NCBI GenBank assembly: GCA_903914415.1
Contig: CAIWOY010000059.1
Span: forward strand, 1 to 40,373
DNA length: 40,373 nucleotides
Direction: 5' to 3'
Source of the DNA: an uncultured Phycisphaerales bacterium
Lineage (GTDB): Bacteria; Planctomycetota; Phycisphaerae; UBA1845; Fen-1342
Shown here: positions 8,944-16,407 of the stretch, piece after piece
How positions within the stretch are numbered: the first letter of the stretch is position 1
Layout: every line of letters begins with the position of its first letter
The notes under the pieces: generated by a model
The model's input: only the letters and a program-made list of their open reading frames with translations
Database searches by the model: none
Told to the model about the DNA's origin: nothing
Position numbers and translations under genes: made by a program

Positions 8944-9274
8944 GTTCGCCTCCCCGCCGTACCTCCTGGGCCGAGCGCGGGGCGCGCGCGGGCATGCAGG
9001 CGGCCGCCACTTTCAGTCACTCGCAGGAACGGACTGCCTGGAGCCTCGAACATGCGTGACAGGGTAGCAGCACGGACCGAGTGTCGAAACACGCCGACGG
9101 GATGCGGGCGGTGTGTCGAAGGTTGTCGGCGAAGGCGAGACAATGGCTGCCCGTGCGCGCTCACGGACGTCTTGACCGCCCCGGTACTATGGAATATGGA
9201 ATCGGAGTTATACTGGTGGTGGACAGCGGGGCTCCGGACGGGCCCCTGTGCGAGTTGATTGTGGGAGGTGAGCG
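8944..9274 (+). other. Intergenic region between divergent genes
   Basis: 331 bases between the glycosyltransferase start (minus) and the small gene at 9275 (plus). I see no protein-coding pattern. It should hold promoters for both directions; the only good candidate is the TATACT box at 9209-9214 on the plus strand. Confidence 0.5.
9209..9214 (+). promoter_or_regulatory. Candidate -10 box for the 42-codon gene
   Basis: TATACT (five of six bases of the sigma-70 consensus) lies 60 bases ahead of the small-gene ATG, in a stretch clearly richer in A+T than its surroundings. No convincing -35 box sits at 16-18 bases; a TTGACC at 9172-9177 is too far for this box but would pair with a weak TATGGA at 9195-9200. 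Confidence 0.35.
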
Positions 9275-9403
9275 ATGTTTGACTTCCAAAACGCCCTCAA
9301 CGGTTTCCTCGGTTCGCTGTTCGGATTTCTCAACGACTTCCTGAACAGCCTGTTCGGATGGCTTGCGACCTTCTTCAGCGGCTTGAACATCAACGTCGGC
9401 TGA
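9275..9403 (+). CDS. 42-residue small amphipathic/hydrophobic protein
   Basis: The frame starts MFDFQNALNGFLGSLFGFLN and ends SGLNINVG. GGGAGGTG lies about five bases before the ATG, one of the best ribosome sites in the window. The composition is striking: 10 Phe, 7 Leu, 6 Asn and 6 Gly, almost no charge (two Asp, no Lys or Arg). The motif NxFLGSLFGFLNDFLNSLFGWL repeats with a spacing of about 9-11 residues, suggesting one or two amphipathic membrane helices. A hairpin follows at 9452-9485. I do not recognise the family; a small membrane protein, a toxin-like peptide or a membrane-curvature peptide are possibilities. It stands alone, divergent from a glycosyltransferase and convergent with a lipoprotein gene. 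Confidence 0.65.
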   Translation: MFDFQNALNGFLGSLFGFLNDFLNSLFGWLATFFSGLNINVG

Positions 9404-9451
9404 AGCGCAGGCGTGAGGCCAGTCCCAAGCGCGCGTGGCCGCGGCTCCTGG

Positions 9452-9485
9452 CAATCGTAGTGCGGCCCCCTCGCACTGGGATTGC
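9452..9485. terminator. Hairpin between convergent genes (possible bidirectional terminator)
   Basis: CAATC and GATTG form the outer stem and AGTGCG and CGCACT the inner stem, separated by a GT/GG mismatch, with a 7-base loop. It lies 48 bases after the small-gene stop and touches the stop codon of the convergent lipoprotein gene. There is no T-run, so intrinsic termination is uncertain. Confidence 0.5.
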
Positions 9486-10057
9486 TAGCGGTCGCGTCGG
9501 GTCTTGACGCGCGCCACCTTGCTGGCGCGGTCGACGCCGATTTGGACCCAGGATTCCCCTCTAACGGTCCCTGGCAGGGGGACAGAGCCGTACATCTTCC
9601 CGCCGGGGTGTGGACGTGGGTCGTAGCCGACCGTGGGACCGCCGAACGGCAGCAGCGCCGCGGTGAGGGATTTGCTTTCGGTGAAGTTGACGGTCGGCGA
9701 CAGCCGGTGCAGGGCGCCGGTATCGACGCCGCCGTACCACGTGCCGACCAATGGCGGGTGGAAGTGGCCGGGGAAGTCGAAGAGGAGCGGCTTGTAGGTC
9801 GGCTCTTCCTTCCCGAGGGCCTTTCGTTCGGCGGGGGTCGGTTCCGGCTCTTTGAAGCTCGGTGCGAGGTCGATGCGCGGCTCAGCCTGTCGGCCTTGCA
9901 CGGCGACGACGGCCTGGCAAGCCGGCTCGGTTTCTTCCGCATGGCTGGGCAACTCGTCCGCCGTGGGCGCGGGCGTCACGCGCGAGCCGGGCCCGGCGCA
10001 GCCCAGCACGAGCCAGAGGGCAGCAGTCGCAATGACCACACCGATCCAAGCGCGCAT
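9485..10057 (-). CDS. Hypothetical lipoprotein
   Basis: A 190-residue protein with a lipoprotein signal: MRAWIGVVIATAALWLVLGC, lipobox LVLGC with the acylated Cys at position 20. The mature part is Pro-rich at first (EPEPTPAERKALGKEEP) and then has a more ordered region, FDFPGHFHPPLVGTWYGGVD, followed by aromatic and glycine residues. I recognise no family. It should be anchored on the periplasmic side of a membrane. It is the last gene of a tight three-gene run, starting 9 bases after the stop of the glutamine amidotransferase gene, so it is probably co-transcribed with sppA and pabA/trpG, although no functional link is obvious. Confidence 0.75.
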   Translation of the reverse strand: MRAWIGVVIATAALWLVLGCAGPGSRVTPAPTADELPSHAEETEPACQAVVAVQGRQAEPRIDLAPSFKEPEPTPAERKALGKEEPTYKPLLFDFPGHFHPPLVGTWYGGVDTGALHRLSPTVNFTESKSLTAALLPFGGPTVGYDPRPHPGGKMYGSVPLPGTVRGESWVQIGVDRASKVARVKTRRDR

Positions 10058-10066
10058 GACCTATGC

Positions 10067-10645
10067 CTACCCGATGGCGAGGAAGTTGGCAAGCAACTTG
10101 TGACCTTCCCCGGTCAAGAAGCTCTCCGGGTGGAACTGCACGCCGTAGAGGGGCCAGTCGCGGTGGCGGACGGCCATGATCTCGGTGGGGTCGTCTTCGG
10201 CGGTGGCGCAGACAATGTATGCCGGGGGCAGGGTACCGTCCTGGATGATGAGCGAGTGGTAGCGGGTGGCCTCGAAGGGGTTGGCGAGGCTCTTGAAGAG
10301 GGCTTGGCCGTCGTGGCGGATGAGGCTGGTCTTGCCGTGCATGAGGCGGCGGGCGCGGATCACTTTGGCGCCGCTGACGTAGCCGATGCACTGGTGGCCA
10401 AGGCACACGCCCAGCAGCGGGACGCGACCGCCGAACCGCCGGATCACGTCGTTGCTAACGCCGGCCTCGCGCGGCGTGCAGGGGCCGGGGGAGATGATGA
10501 TGTGGGCCGGGTGCTGAGCTTCAATTTCGTCGGGCGTGATCTGGTCGTTGCGATAGACGCGAATTTCTACGGCCGCGTCCAGCTCGCCGATGCGCTGGAC
10601 GAGGTTGTAGGTGAAGGAGTCGTAGTTATCGATCAGCAGGATCAT
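10067..10645 (-). CDS. trpG/pabA: Glutamine amidotransferase, anthranilate / aminodeoxychorismate synthase component II
   Basis: A 192-residue class I glutamine amidotransferase. It releases ammonia from glutamine for the chorismate-using partner (TrpE or PabB) in tryptophan or folate synthesis. The catalytic triad is visible: Cys81 in LLGVCLGHQC, His172 and Glu174 in GVQFHPES. The N-terminus MILLIDNYDSFTYNLVQ and the ISPGPCTP motif are diagnostic. The start is the ATG at 10645; the open frame upstream overlaps sppA and is not conserved-looking. It begins 8 bases after the sppA stop. No trpE or pabB is adjacent, so from this window one cannot say which pathway it serves; many bacteria use one such subunit for both. 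Confidence 0.93.
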   Translation of the reverse strand: MILLIDNYDSFTYNLVQRIGELDAAVEIRVYRNDQITPDEIEAQHPAHIIISPGPCTPREAGVSNDVIRRFGGRVPLLGVCLGHQCIGYVSGAKVIRARRLMHGKTSLIRHDGQALFKSLANPFEATRYHSLIIQDGTLPPAYIVCATAEDDPTEIMAVRHRDWPLYGVQFHPESFLTGEGHKLLANFLAIG

Positions 10646-10653
10646 GGACGGAG

Positions 10654-11679
10654 CTACCAGCCGGGCGCCCAGAGGTACAGGAACTGCGGCGACGGGCTCG
10701 TGAGCCACTCGGGCAGGCCGACGTTGACGAGGTTGACCTGGGTGGGGGGCGGGTCACCGTAAGCGTAGATGTTCGCCCGGTAGGCGTAGGGGCGGCTGTA
10801 CTGGACGACCTTGATGGACTGTTTGTCGAGGTTGGCGGCCTGCTTGGAGGCGGCGATCGCGTCGTGCAGCGAGCCGATCTCATCGACGAGGCCGAGCTCT
10901 TTGGCCTCGGGGCCGAAGTAGACGCGGCCGTCGGCCAATTCGCGGAGGCGTTCGCGCGGGATGCGCGTGCGCGACGTGGCGGCGACGCTCAGGAAGCGGT
11001 CGTACATCTTGTCGATGAGGCCCTGGAAGACGGCGCGGTCTTTGTCGGTCATCTCGCGGAAGGGCGAGCCGGCGTCCTTGAGTTCGCCGCTCTTGATGAC
11101 GTTCACGCGGGCGCCGATTTTCGACATGGTGCCGGAGAAATCGGGGGCGAGCATGATGACGCCGATGCTGCCAGTGACGGTGGTGGGGCTGGCGTAGATG
11201 CGGTCGGCGGCGCAGGCGACATAGAAGCCGCCGGAGGCGGCGACGTCGAGCATGGCGGCGATGATGGGCTTACCGGTTCGTTGGCGGAAGGCGCGGAGCT
11301 CGGAGTACAGGATGTCGCTGGCGGTGATGCCGCCGCCGGGGGAGTTGATGCGTACGACGACGGCGCGGACGTTGTCGTCCTTGGCGGCGCGCTCAAGCTT
11401 CTCGAGGAAGAGCGAGACGGGGTTTTCGCCGGGGGCGCCGAGGAGCGAGTTGGAGCGGGCGTCGGTGAGCACGCCGTCGAGGTCGAGCACGGCGATTTTC
11501 TTGGAGGCCCAGGCGCTTTCGCGGATGACGACTTCCTCGACGAGCTCAGGCTTGGGCGGGACGGGCGTGATGAGATATGAGCCTGTGGCGCAGCCGGCGA
11601 GGGCGGCGAGTAGGACGATGGCGGAAGCGAGGAGGCCGCCGCGGGAGGCGCGCGAGACAACGGGGACGTACATGGTCAT
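10654..11679 (-). CDS. sppA: Signal peptide peptidase SppA (36 kDa type, S49 family)
   Basis: A 341-residue membrane-anchored serine protease that degrades leftover signal peptides. A hydrophobic N-terminal segment (GGLLASAIVLLAALAGC) ends in a possible lipobox, so it may be a lipoprotein. The catalytic dyad matches the Bacillus enzyme by motif and spacing: nucleophile Ser149 in DVAASGGFYVAC and general base Lys201 in IKSGELKDAGSP, 52 residues apart. The RINSPGGGITASD segment forms the oxyanion region. GGAG lies five bases before the ATG. It heads a three-gene run with pabA/trpG and a lipoprotein gene, and is divergent from the zincin gene with 85 bases between. Confidence 0.93.
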   Translation of the reverse strand: MTMYVPVVSRASRGGLLASAIVLLAALAGCATGSYLITPVPPKPELVEEVVIRESAWASKKIAVLDLDGVLTDARSNSLLGAPGENPVSLFLEKLERAAKDDNVRAVVVRINSPGGGITASDILYSELRAFRQRTGKPIIAAMLDVAASGGFYVACAADRIYASPTTVTGSIGVIMLAPDFSGTMSKIGARVNVIKSGELKDAGSPFREMTDKDRAVFQGLIDKMYDRFLSVAATSRTRIPRERLRELADGRVYFGPEAKELGLVDEIGSLHDAIAASKQAANLDKQSIKVVQYSRPYAYRANIYAYGDPPPTQVNLVNVGLPEWLTSPSPQFLYLWAPGW

Positions 11680-11690
11680 GGTCGCTCCAA

Positions 11691-11719
11691 TTGGCTCATA
11701 GCGCAGGCCCAGCTATACT
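11691..11719 (+). promoter_or_regulatory. Sigma-70-like promoter for the zincin gene
   Basis: TTGGCT at 11691-11696 and TATACT at 11714-11719 are separated by exactly 17 bases. The predicted start would be near 11726, about 40 bases before the ATG at 11765. The -35 box lies just ahead of the ribosome site of the divergent sppA gene. Confidence 0.6.
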
Positions 11720-11764
11720 TGGGCGACGGCAGACGCTGCAACCGCCCGGAGGCCCGCACGACGC

Positions 11765-12139
11765 ATGATACGCATATCGGAGGCCGATTTCGACCAGGCC
11801 ATCGAGCAGGCGCTGGAGGAGGTGCCGGGCGACTTCCAGCGCTACCTGGAGAACGTCGTGATGGAGGTGCGTGGGCGTCCGGACCGGGCGTTCATGCGGG
11901 AGCACGACGTGCCGGACGACATTCTGGGGATCTACGTGGGGGTGCCGCTGGAGGAGAAGGGGCCGGAGCTGGCGCCGACGCCGCTGCCGGACCGGATCGT
12001 GATTTTTCGCGACAATTTGTGCGAGATGTGCTCGTCGCGGGAGGAGCTGATCGACGAGATTCGCATTACCGTGCTGCACGAGATCGGGCATCATTTCGGG
12101 CTGGACGAGGACCGGCTGGAGGAGTTGGGGTTCGAGTGA
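11765..12139 (+). CDS. Zincin-like metallopeptidase family protein
   Basis: A 124-residue protein of the small 'possible zinc metallopeptidase' family (Zincin_1, formerly DUF1025). The zinc-binding motif VLHEIGHHFGLDEDRLEELG holds the HExxH residues His105, Glu106 and His109 near the C-terminus, the usual position in this family, followed by the conserved acidic DEDRLEELGF tail. The N-terminus (FDQAIEQALEEVPGDFQRYLENV) is helical. Cytoplasmic, since no signal is seen. Substrate unknown. The ATG is weakly preceded by CCGGAGG further upstream. It reads toward the cyclase-like gene, which starts 86 bases later. Confidence 0.88.
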   Translation: MIRISEADFDQAIEQALEEVPGDFQRYLENVVMEVRGRPDRAFMREHDVPDDILGIYVGVPLEEKGPELAPTPLPDRIVIFRDNLCEMCSSREELIDEIRITVLHEIGHHFGLDEDRLEELGFE

Positions 12140-12225
12140 GTTGCGAGTAGCGAATGGCGAGGAGCGAGTTTCAGATCGTGCCCAATCGGCTATCGGCCTG
12201 GGCAGGGAGAATGAGGCTTACCGAG

Positions 12226-13521
12226 ATGAAACGGAATCGCGCCGGTCGGATGTTGGTCGCCACGGGAGCGGCCCGGGATGTAACGGCCGACGCCCGTGTC
12301 GGGAATGTAGCGGCCGACCCCCGTGTCGGCCGTAGAAGGTGGACGGCGTTGCGTCCCATCAGCGCGCTCCTCGTGCTCGCCGCCGCGCTGCCCGTCTCCG
12401 CCCAACCCGCAGCCACGCAGCCGCAGGTTTCGCAAGAGCCGCCGCACGTGTCGTCGCCGGACGGTGCGTCTTTGCGGGCGGAGGCGCGGCGACTGGCCGC
12501 GCGCGGCGCCGAGTATCTCCTGTCAGCACAGGAAAAAGACGGCGGCTGGGGGGCGGACAAAGGGCCGGGCATAACCGCGCTGGCGCTGAAGGCCCTGATC
12601 CAGGAGCCGAGCGTCGGGTTGAAACATGCGGCCGTGCGGCGCGGCGTCGAGCTGATTCTGAAGTCGCAGCGCGAGGACGGCGGCATCTACTCCGCCGAAG
12701 GGCTGCTCAAGAACTACGAGAGCAGCGTCGTGCTGTCGATGCTGGCGGTGCTGAAGGACCCGGCGTACGCCAAGCAGACGGCGGCGTTGCAGAAGTTCCT
12801 GAAGGACAACCAGTGGGACGAGGGCGAGGGCAAGTCGCCGGACGACGCGTGGTACGGCGGGGCGGGGTATGGACATGGGAAACGGCCGGATTTGTCGAAT
12901 ACGCAGATGATGCTGGAGGCGCTGCGCGACAGCGGGCTGCCGAAGGACGATCCGGTGTACAAGAAGGCGCTCGTTTTCATCCAGCGTTGCCAGATGCTCG
13001 GGGAGACGAACGATCAGCCGTTTGCCAAGGGGGCGACGCAGGGCGGGTTCATTTACTCGCCGGTCAACGGCGGCGAGAGCAAGGCGACGGAGACGGTGGA
13101 CGTGGAGGGGCGGGCGGAGCTGCGGTGCTACGGGACGATGACGTACGCGGGGTTCAAGAGCATGCTGTACTGCGGGTTGCCGCGGGACGATGCGCGCGTC
13201 AAGGCGGCGCTGGACTGGATTCGCCGGTATTGGACGCTGGAATACAACCCGAACATGCCGGAGAAGCAGTCGCGCGAGGGGCTGTTCTATTACTACCACG
13301 TGTTCGCGCGGGCGCTCGACGCGCTGGGCGAGCCGGTGATCGAGGACCGGGCCGGCCGTTTGCACGCGTGGCGGCAAGAGCTGGTCGAGCGGCTGCACAA
13401 GCTCCAGCGCGACGACGGCAGTTGGGTGAACGAGGCGGATCGCTGGATGGAGGGCGCTCCGGCGCTGACGACGGCCTACGCGATGCTGGCGCTTGAGGCG
13501 GCGTTTCCGGCGGAGAAGTGA
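12226..13521 (+). CDS. Squalene-cyclase/prenyltransferase-like repeat protein, secreted
   Basis: About 431 residues with an alpha/alpha-toroid fold like squalene-hopene cyclases and prenyltransferase beta subunits. QW-like repeats are clear: LLSAQEKDGGWGADKGPGI, LILKSQREDGGIYSAEG, and LHKLQRDDGSWVNEADRW near the end. The DxDD catalytic motif of true cyclases is not seen, so it is probably a structural or binding relative rather than a hopanoid enzyme. A hydrophobic segment (RPISALLVLAAALPVSAQ) ending before QPAATQPQ looks like a signal peptide, but it is displaced ~45 residues from the start by two palindromic repeats (12277-12334) that encode DVTADARVGNVAADPRVG. The ATG at 12226 is my choice; 12154 and 12211 are in frame, and a later unseen start nearer the signal segment is possible. 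Confidence 0.82.
   Translation: MKRNRAGRMLVATGAARDVTADARVGNVAADPRVGRRRWTALRPISALLVLAAALPVSAQPAATQPQVSQEPPHVSSPDGASLRAEARRLAARGAEYLLSAQEKDGGWGADKGPGITALALKALIQEPSVGLKHAAVRRGVELILKSQREDGGIYSAEGLLKNYESSVVLSMLAVLKDPAYAKQTAALQKFLKDNQWDEGEGKSPDDAWYGGAGYGHGKRPDLSNTQMMLEALRDSGLPKDDPVYKKALVFIQRCQMLGETNDQPFAKGATQGGFIYSPVNGGESKATETVDVEGRAELRCYGTMTYAGFKSMLYCGLPRDDARVKAALDWIRRYWTLEYNPNMPEKQSREGLFYYYHVFARALDALGEPVIEDRAGRLHAWRQELVERLHKLQRDDGSWVNEADRWMEGAPALTTAYAMLALEAAFPAEK
12277..12334 (+). repeat. Two tandem GTAG-type palindromic repeats in the N-terminal coding region
   Basis: Units at 12277-12303 and 12304-12334 share GTARCGGCCGAC followed by CCCGTGTCGG; the second ends CGGCCGTAG. Each folds as a CGGCCGAC / GTCGGCCG-type hairpin. 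They resemble the unit at 40165-40193. They are translated in frame as two DARVG/DPRVG repeats ahead of the signal peptide. Confidence 0.8.
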
Positions 13522-13531
13522 GCGGATCGAC

Positions 13532-14137
13532 GTGAACGGCGAGTCGTCTGAGCGCGAAGAGCAGTCGTCGCCGCCGACGGGGGAGGCGGGTTGGGGGGCG
13601 CCGGCCGCGGAGTCCGAGCAGCCGCTGGAAAAGCAGTTGCCGCCGGACATCATCGCGACGCCGAGCGAGGTGCGGGCCTCGAGCGCGGAGATCGTGTGGT
13701 GGCGGCCGGGGGGGGGGGGTGCGTGGCGGTACGTCGGGTATCGCTGGGTGTTCCTGCTGCCTGCGCTCGGGTATATCGTGCTCGCTGTAGTGGCGTATCG
13801 CTGGCAGTCGCTGCTGGGGGCCTTCTGGCCGCTGGCGTTCAAGCTGTCCATGCTGGTGGCGGCGATCGCGGCGTGGCTGGCGGGCGTCGTCATCCGGCGG
13901 GCGGTGCACGCGCGGCGCGAGCCGTTCTGCATCTACTGCGGCTACAACCTGACGGGGCTGCCGGACAACTACCGGTGTCCCGAGTGCGGGCGGCCGTACA
14001 CGTGGAAGCTGATCGCGGAGTACCGGCGGGACCCGCAGTGGTTCATCGAGCGGTATCGGGCGCACCACAAGCTGCCGGCGGCTGAGCGGCCGTTCGAGGC
14101 CGGACCGGGCCGGCAAAAGTCGCGGGACGGGACGTAG
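13532..14137 (+). CDS. Membrane protein with a C-terminal zinc ribbon
   Basis: About 201 residues. A charged, disordered N-terminus (NGESSEREEQSSPPTGEAGW) leads to two membrane segments (VFLLPALGYIVLAVVAY and LSMLVAAIAAWLAGVVI) and then a four-cysteine zinc ribbon, CIYCGYNLTGL...CPECGRPY. This CxxCGYxLxGL...CPECG module is common in planctomycete membrane proteins of unknown role. The GTG at 13532, ten bases after the stop of the cyclase-like gene, is the likely start; the frame upstream overlaps that gene. The coding sequence contains a run of 12 G at 13708-13719 (encoding Gly-rich RPGGGGAW), a potential slippage site. It converges with ybjQ with one base between the stops. Confidence 0.75.
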   Translation: MNGESSEREEQSSPPTGEAGWGAPAAESEQPLEKQLPPDIIATPSEVRASSAEIVWWRPGGGGAWRYVGYRWVFLLPALGYIVLAVVAYRWQSLLGAFWPLAFKLSMLVAAIAAWLAGVVIRRAVHARREPFCIYCGYNLTGLPDNYRCPECGRPYTWKLIAEYRRDPQWFIERYRAHHKLPAAERPFEAGPGRQKSRDGT

Positions 14138-14138
14138 G

Positions 14139-14477
14139 TCAGGGTTTCTCGGGCTCGATCACGACGGCGGTGCCGTAGCACAGCACCTCGGTCGCGTTGG
14201 CGCGGCTGACGATCTCGGAGGCGTCGTAGCGCAGGCCGACGACGGCGTTGGCGCCCAGCGCGACGGCGTGATCGACCAGCAGCTCATAAGCCTGCTGCCG
14301 CGTCTGCTCGCACATCTCCGTGTAGGCGCCGATGCGGCCGCCGATGATGGACTTCAGGCCGCCCATGATCCCCTGCGCGATCGTCGGCGCGCGGACGATG
14401 ATGCCGCGGACGACGCCGAGGTACATGGCGATGCGATAGCCTTCGATCGTAAACGTCGTGGTCACCGGAATGGCCAT
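14139..14477 (-). CDS. YbjQ family protein (DUF74)
   Basis: A 112-residue cytoplasmic protein of the YbjQ/UPF0145 family, often described as putative heavy-metal-binding; the role is not established. The hallmarks are the start TTTIEGYRIAMYLGVVRGIIV, the central IIGGRIGAYTEMCEQTRQQAYELL and the motif GANAVVGLRYDASEI. The family forms pentameric rings. AGGAG is placed well before the ATG at 14477. It lies 33 bases downstream of recJ on the same strand and may be co-transcribed. Confidence 0.9.
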   Translation of the reverse strand: MAIPVTTTFTIEGYRIAMYLGVVRGIIVRAPTIAQGIMGGLKSIIGGRIGAYTEMCEQTRQQAYELLVDHAVALGANAVVGLRYDASEIVSRANATEVLCYGTAVVIEPEKP

Positions 14478-14510
14478 GGGGCGTTCTCCTGTTCGGGACT
14501 CGGCCGGGGG

Positions 14511-16262
14511 TCAACTCACCGGCTTCCAGTCGATCACCTTGAGCTCTGCTTTTCGCTGGCCGTTCCACTCGTTGATGAGCGGCTCGAACGCAAGCCGGAC
14601 GTGCCGGTGCTCGGCCAGGTGTGCGGCGTGGGCGCCCTGCCCGAACGCGATCGCCTTGCGATAGGCGTTTTGCTGGCGGACCGTGAACTGGAGGTGGGCC
14701 CCGCCGCGCCCAACGACGCGCGGGGCATCGACCAGCTCGACCGCGGCGGTCGCCAGTCGCGGGCGCGGATTCCCCTCGCCGAAGGGTGCGAGGCGTTGCA
14801 TCGTGTCGACGACGCCGGTCGTGACGTCGGCGAGTGCCACCTCGTCGTCGAGATGCAGCTTGGCGCGCAGGTCGGCCGGGGTCAGCCGGCGGGCGGCCTC
14901 GGCGAGAAATGCCTGAGTAAACGCGTCGATCCGGTCGGCACGCAGGCGAACGCCGGCGGCCATCGCGTGTCCGCCGAAGCTCTCCAGGTGTTGGGCACAG
15001 CAGCCGAGCGCTTCGTGCAGCGGGAAATGCCGGACGCTGCGGCCGGAGCCTTGTCCGAGGTCGTGGTCGAGGGCGATCAGGACGGTGGGGCGGTGGAAGC
15101 GGTCGACCAGGCGGGCGGCGACGATGCCGATCACGCCGGGGTGCCAATTGGGGCTGGCGAGGACGATGCCGTGGCAGCCGGCGCGGTCGAAGCCCTTTTC
15201 GACGACCAGCGCTTCGGCCTCGGCACGGATGTGCCGCTCGACGTCCTGCCGGCGGCGGTTTTCGGCGTCGAGGGTTGTCGCGATTTGTCGCGCGCGGTCT
15301 CCGTCGGCCCGCGTGAACAGCTCGACCGCGAGTTGAGCGTGCCCGAGGCGCCCGATGGCGTTCAGGCGCGGCGCGAGGGCGAAGCCGACGTCGTAATCGT
15401 CGTACGATTGCTTTTCCGTGAGCCCGGACACTTCGATCAGGGCTTGCAGGCCGGGGTTGCGCGTGTGACGCAGATGTCGGAGGCCATAGCTCGCGATGAC
15501 GCGGTTCTCGCCGGTCAGCGGGACCACGTCGGCGATGAGCCCGAGGGCGGCGAAGGCCGTCGCGTCGAGCAGAAAGTCGCGGAATTGCGGCGAAACGCGG
15601 GTGGCCTGCGACAGGTCGCGGGCGAGGGCCCAGGCGATTTTCAGAGCCACGCCTGCACCGGACAGGTGCGGGTTCGCACTGACGCCGCAGGCTGTGGGGT
15701 GCACGATGACGGCCGCGTCGGGCAGCTTGTCTTTGGGCTGGTGGTGGTCGGTGATGATGACTTCGAGGCCGAGCTGTTGGGCGTGGCGGACCTCGTCGAG
15801 CGCGGTGATTCCGCAATCGACGGTGATGACCAGGTGGCCGCCGTCCGCGGCGATCGAGGTGAGGGCGTCGGCGTTGACCCCGTAACCTTCCTCGAGGCGG
15901 CGTGGAATGTAGAAGTGCACGTCGGCGCCGGCGAGCTTGAGCGCGTGCCAGAGGATGGCGGTGGCGGTGACGCCGTCCACATCGTAGTCGCCGTAGATGA
16001 CGATCCGCTGCTTGGCACGTACCGCCGCAGCTAACCGTTGCGCGGCGGGCACGGCGCCCGGCAGAGCGTCGGGCGGGAGCAGGGCGTTGAAGTCGGGCGT
16101 CAGGAACGGGCGCACTTCCGCCATCGTGGTCAGGCCGCGATTCAGCAGCAGTTGCGCCAGCAACGCCGGGATGTCCGCGTCACGCGCGAGGCTCTCCCGC
16201 GCCGGGTGCGGCGGGGAGATGATCCAGTCGCGTTGATGCAGTTCGGCGGAAATCGAAAGCAC
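14511..16262 (-). CDS. recJ: Single-stranded-DNA-specific exonuclease RecJ
   Basis: A 583-residue 5'-3' exonuclease of the DHH family, acting in recombination and mismatch repair. The metal-binding motifs are in place: IVIYGDYDVDGVTATAIL (Asp92, Asp94, Asp96), VITVDCGITA (Asp149) and ITDHHQPKDKLP (Asp172, His173, His174). The DHHA1 motif is ESFGGHAMAAGVRL. The C-terminal OB-fold region ends LEVIDWKPVS-like (ELKVIDWKPVS). Length is typical. The start is a GTG at 16262 with only a weak ribosome site. It follows mtnP by 140 bases that contain palindromic repeats. Confidence 0.95.
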   Translation of the reverse strand: MLSISAELHQRDWIISPPHPARESLARDADIPALLAQLLLNRGLTTMAEVRPFLTPDFNALLPPDALPGAVPAAQRLAAAVRAKQRIVIYGDYDVDGVTATAILWHALKLAGADVHFYIPRRLEEGYGVNADALTSIAADGGHLVITVDCGITALDEVRHAQQLGLEVIITDHHQPKDKLPDAAVIVHPTACGVSANPHLSGAGVALKIAWALARDLSQATRVSPQFRDFLLDATAFAALGLIADVVPLTGENRVIASYGLRHLRHTRNPGLQALIEVSGLTEKQSYDDYDVGFALAPRLNAIGRLGHAQLAVELFTRADGDRARQIATTLDAENRRRQDVERHIRAEAEALVVEKGFDRAGCHGIVLASPNWHPGVIGIVAARLVDRFHRPTVLIALDHDLGQGSGRSVRHFPLHEALGCCAQHLESFGGHAMAAGVRLRADRIDAFTQAFLAEAARRLTPADLRAKLHLDDEVALADVTTGVVDTMQRLAPFGEGNPRPRLATAAVELVDAPRVVGRGGAHLQFTVRQQNAYRKAIAFGQGAHAAHLAEHRHVRLAFEPLINEWNGQRKAELKVIDWKPVS

Positions 16263-16346
16263 CCTGTACTGCGTTATTCACCACGGAGGCCAGAACTACG
16301 AGCCATGAGGGTCTTCGTGGGCCGTAAAGAAAGATTTCTCCGTCTT

Positions 16347-16407
16347 CTACGTCGGCCACGGGGGGCCGGCGCTACACAGGCGTCGGCCACGGAGGGCCGA
16401 CGCTACG
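16347..16407 (-). repeat. Two GTAG-type palindromic repeats, overlapping the mtnP stop codon
   Basis: On the minus strand the units read GTAGCGTCGGCCCTCCGTGG (within 16381-16407) and GTAGCGCCGGCCCCCCGTGG (within 16347-16376), each followed by CCGACG. The TAG of the first GTAGCG is the stop codon of mtnP (16403-16405), so the end of that gene lies in the repeat. The hairpins could also terminate the mtnP transcript. Confidence 0.82.

Noticed and set aside
7810-9258. 482-residue open frame on the plus strand
   Set aside because: It is the complement of the glycosyltransferase gene, which has clear motifs and a good ribosome site.
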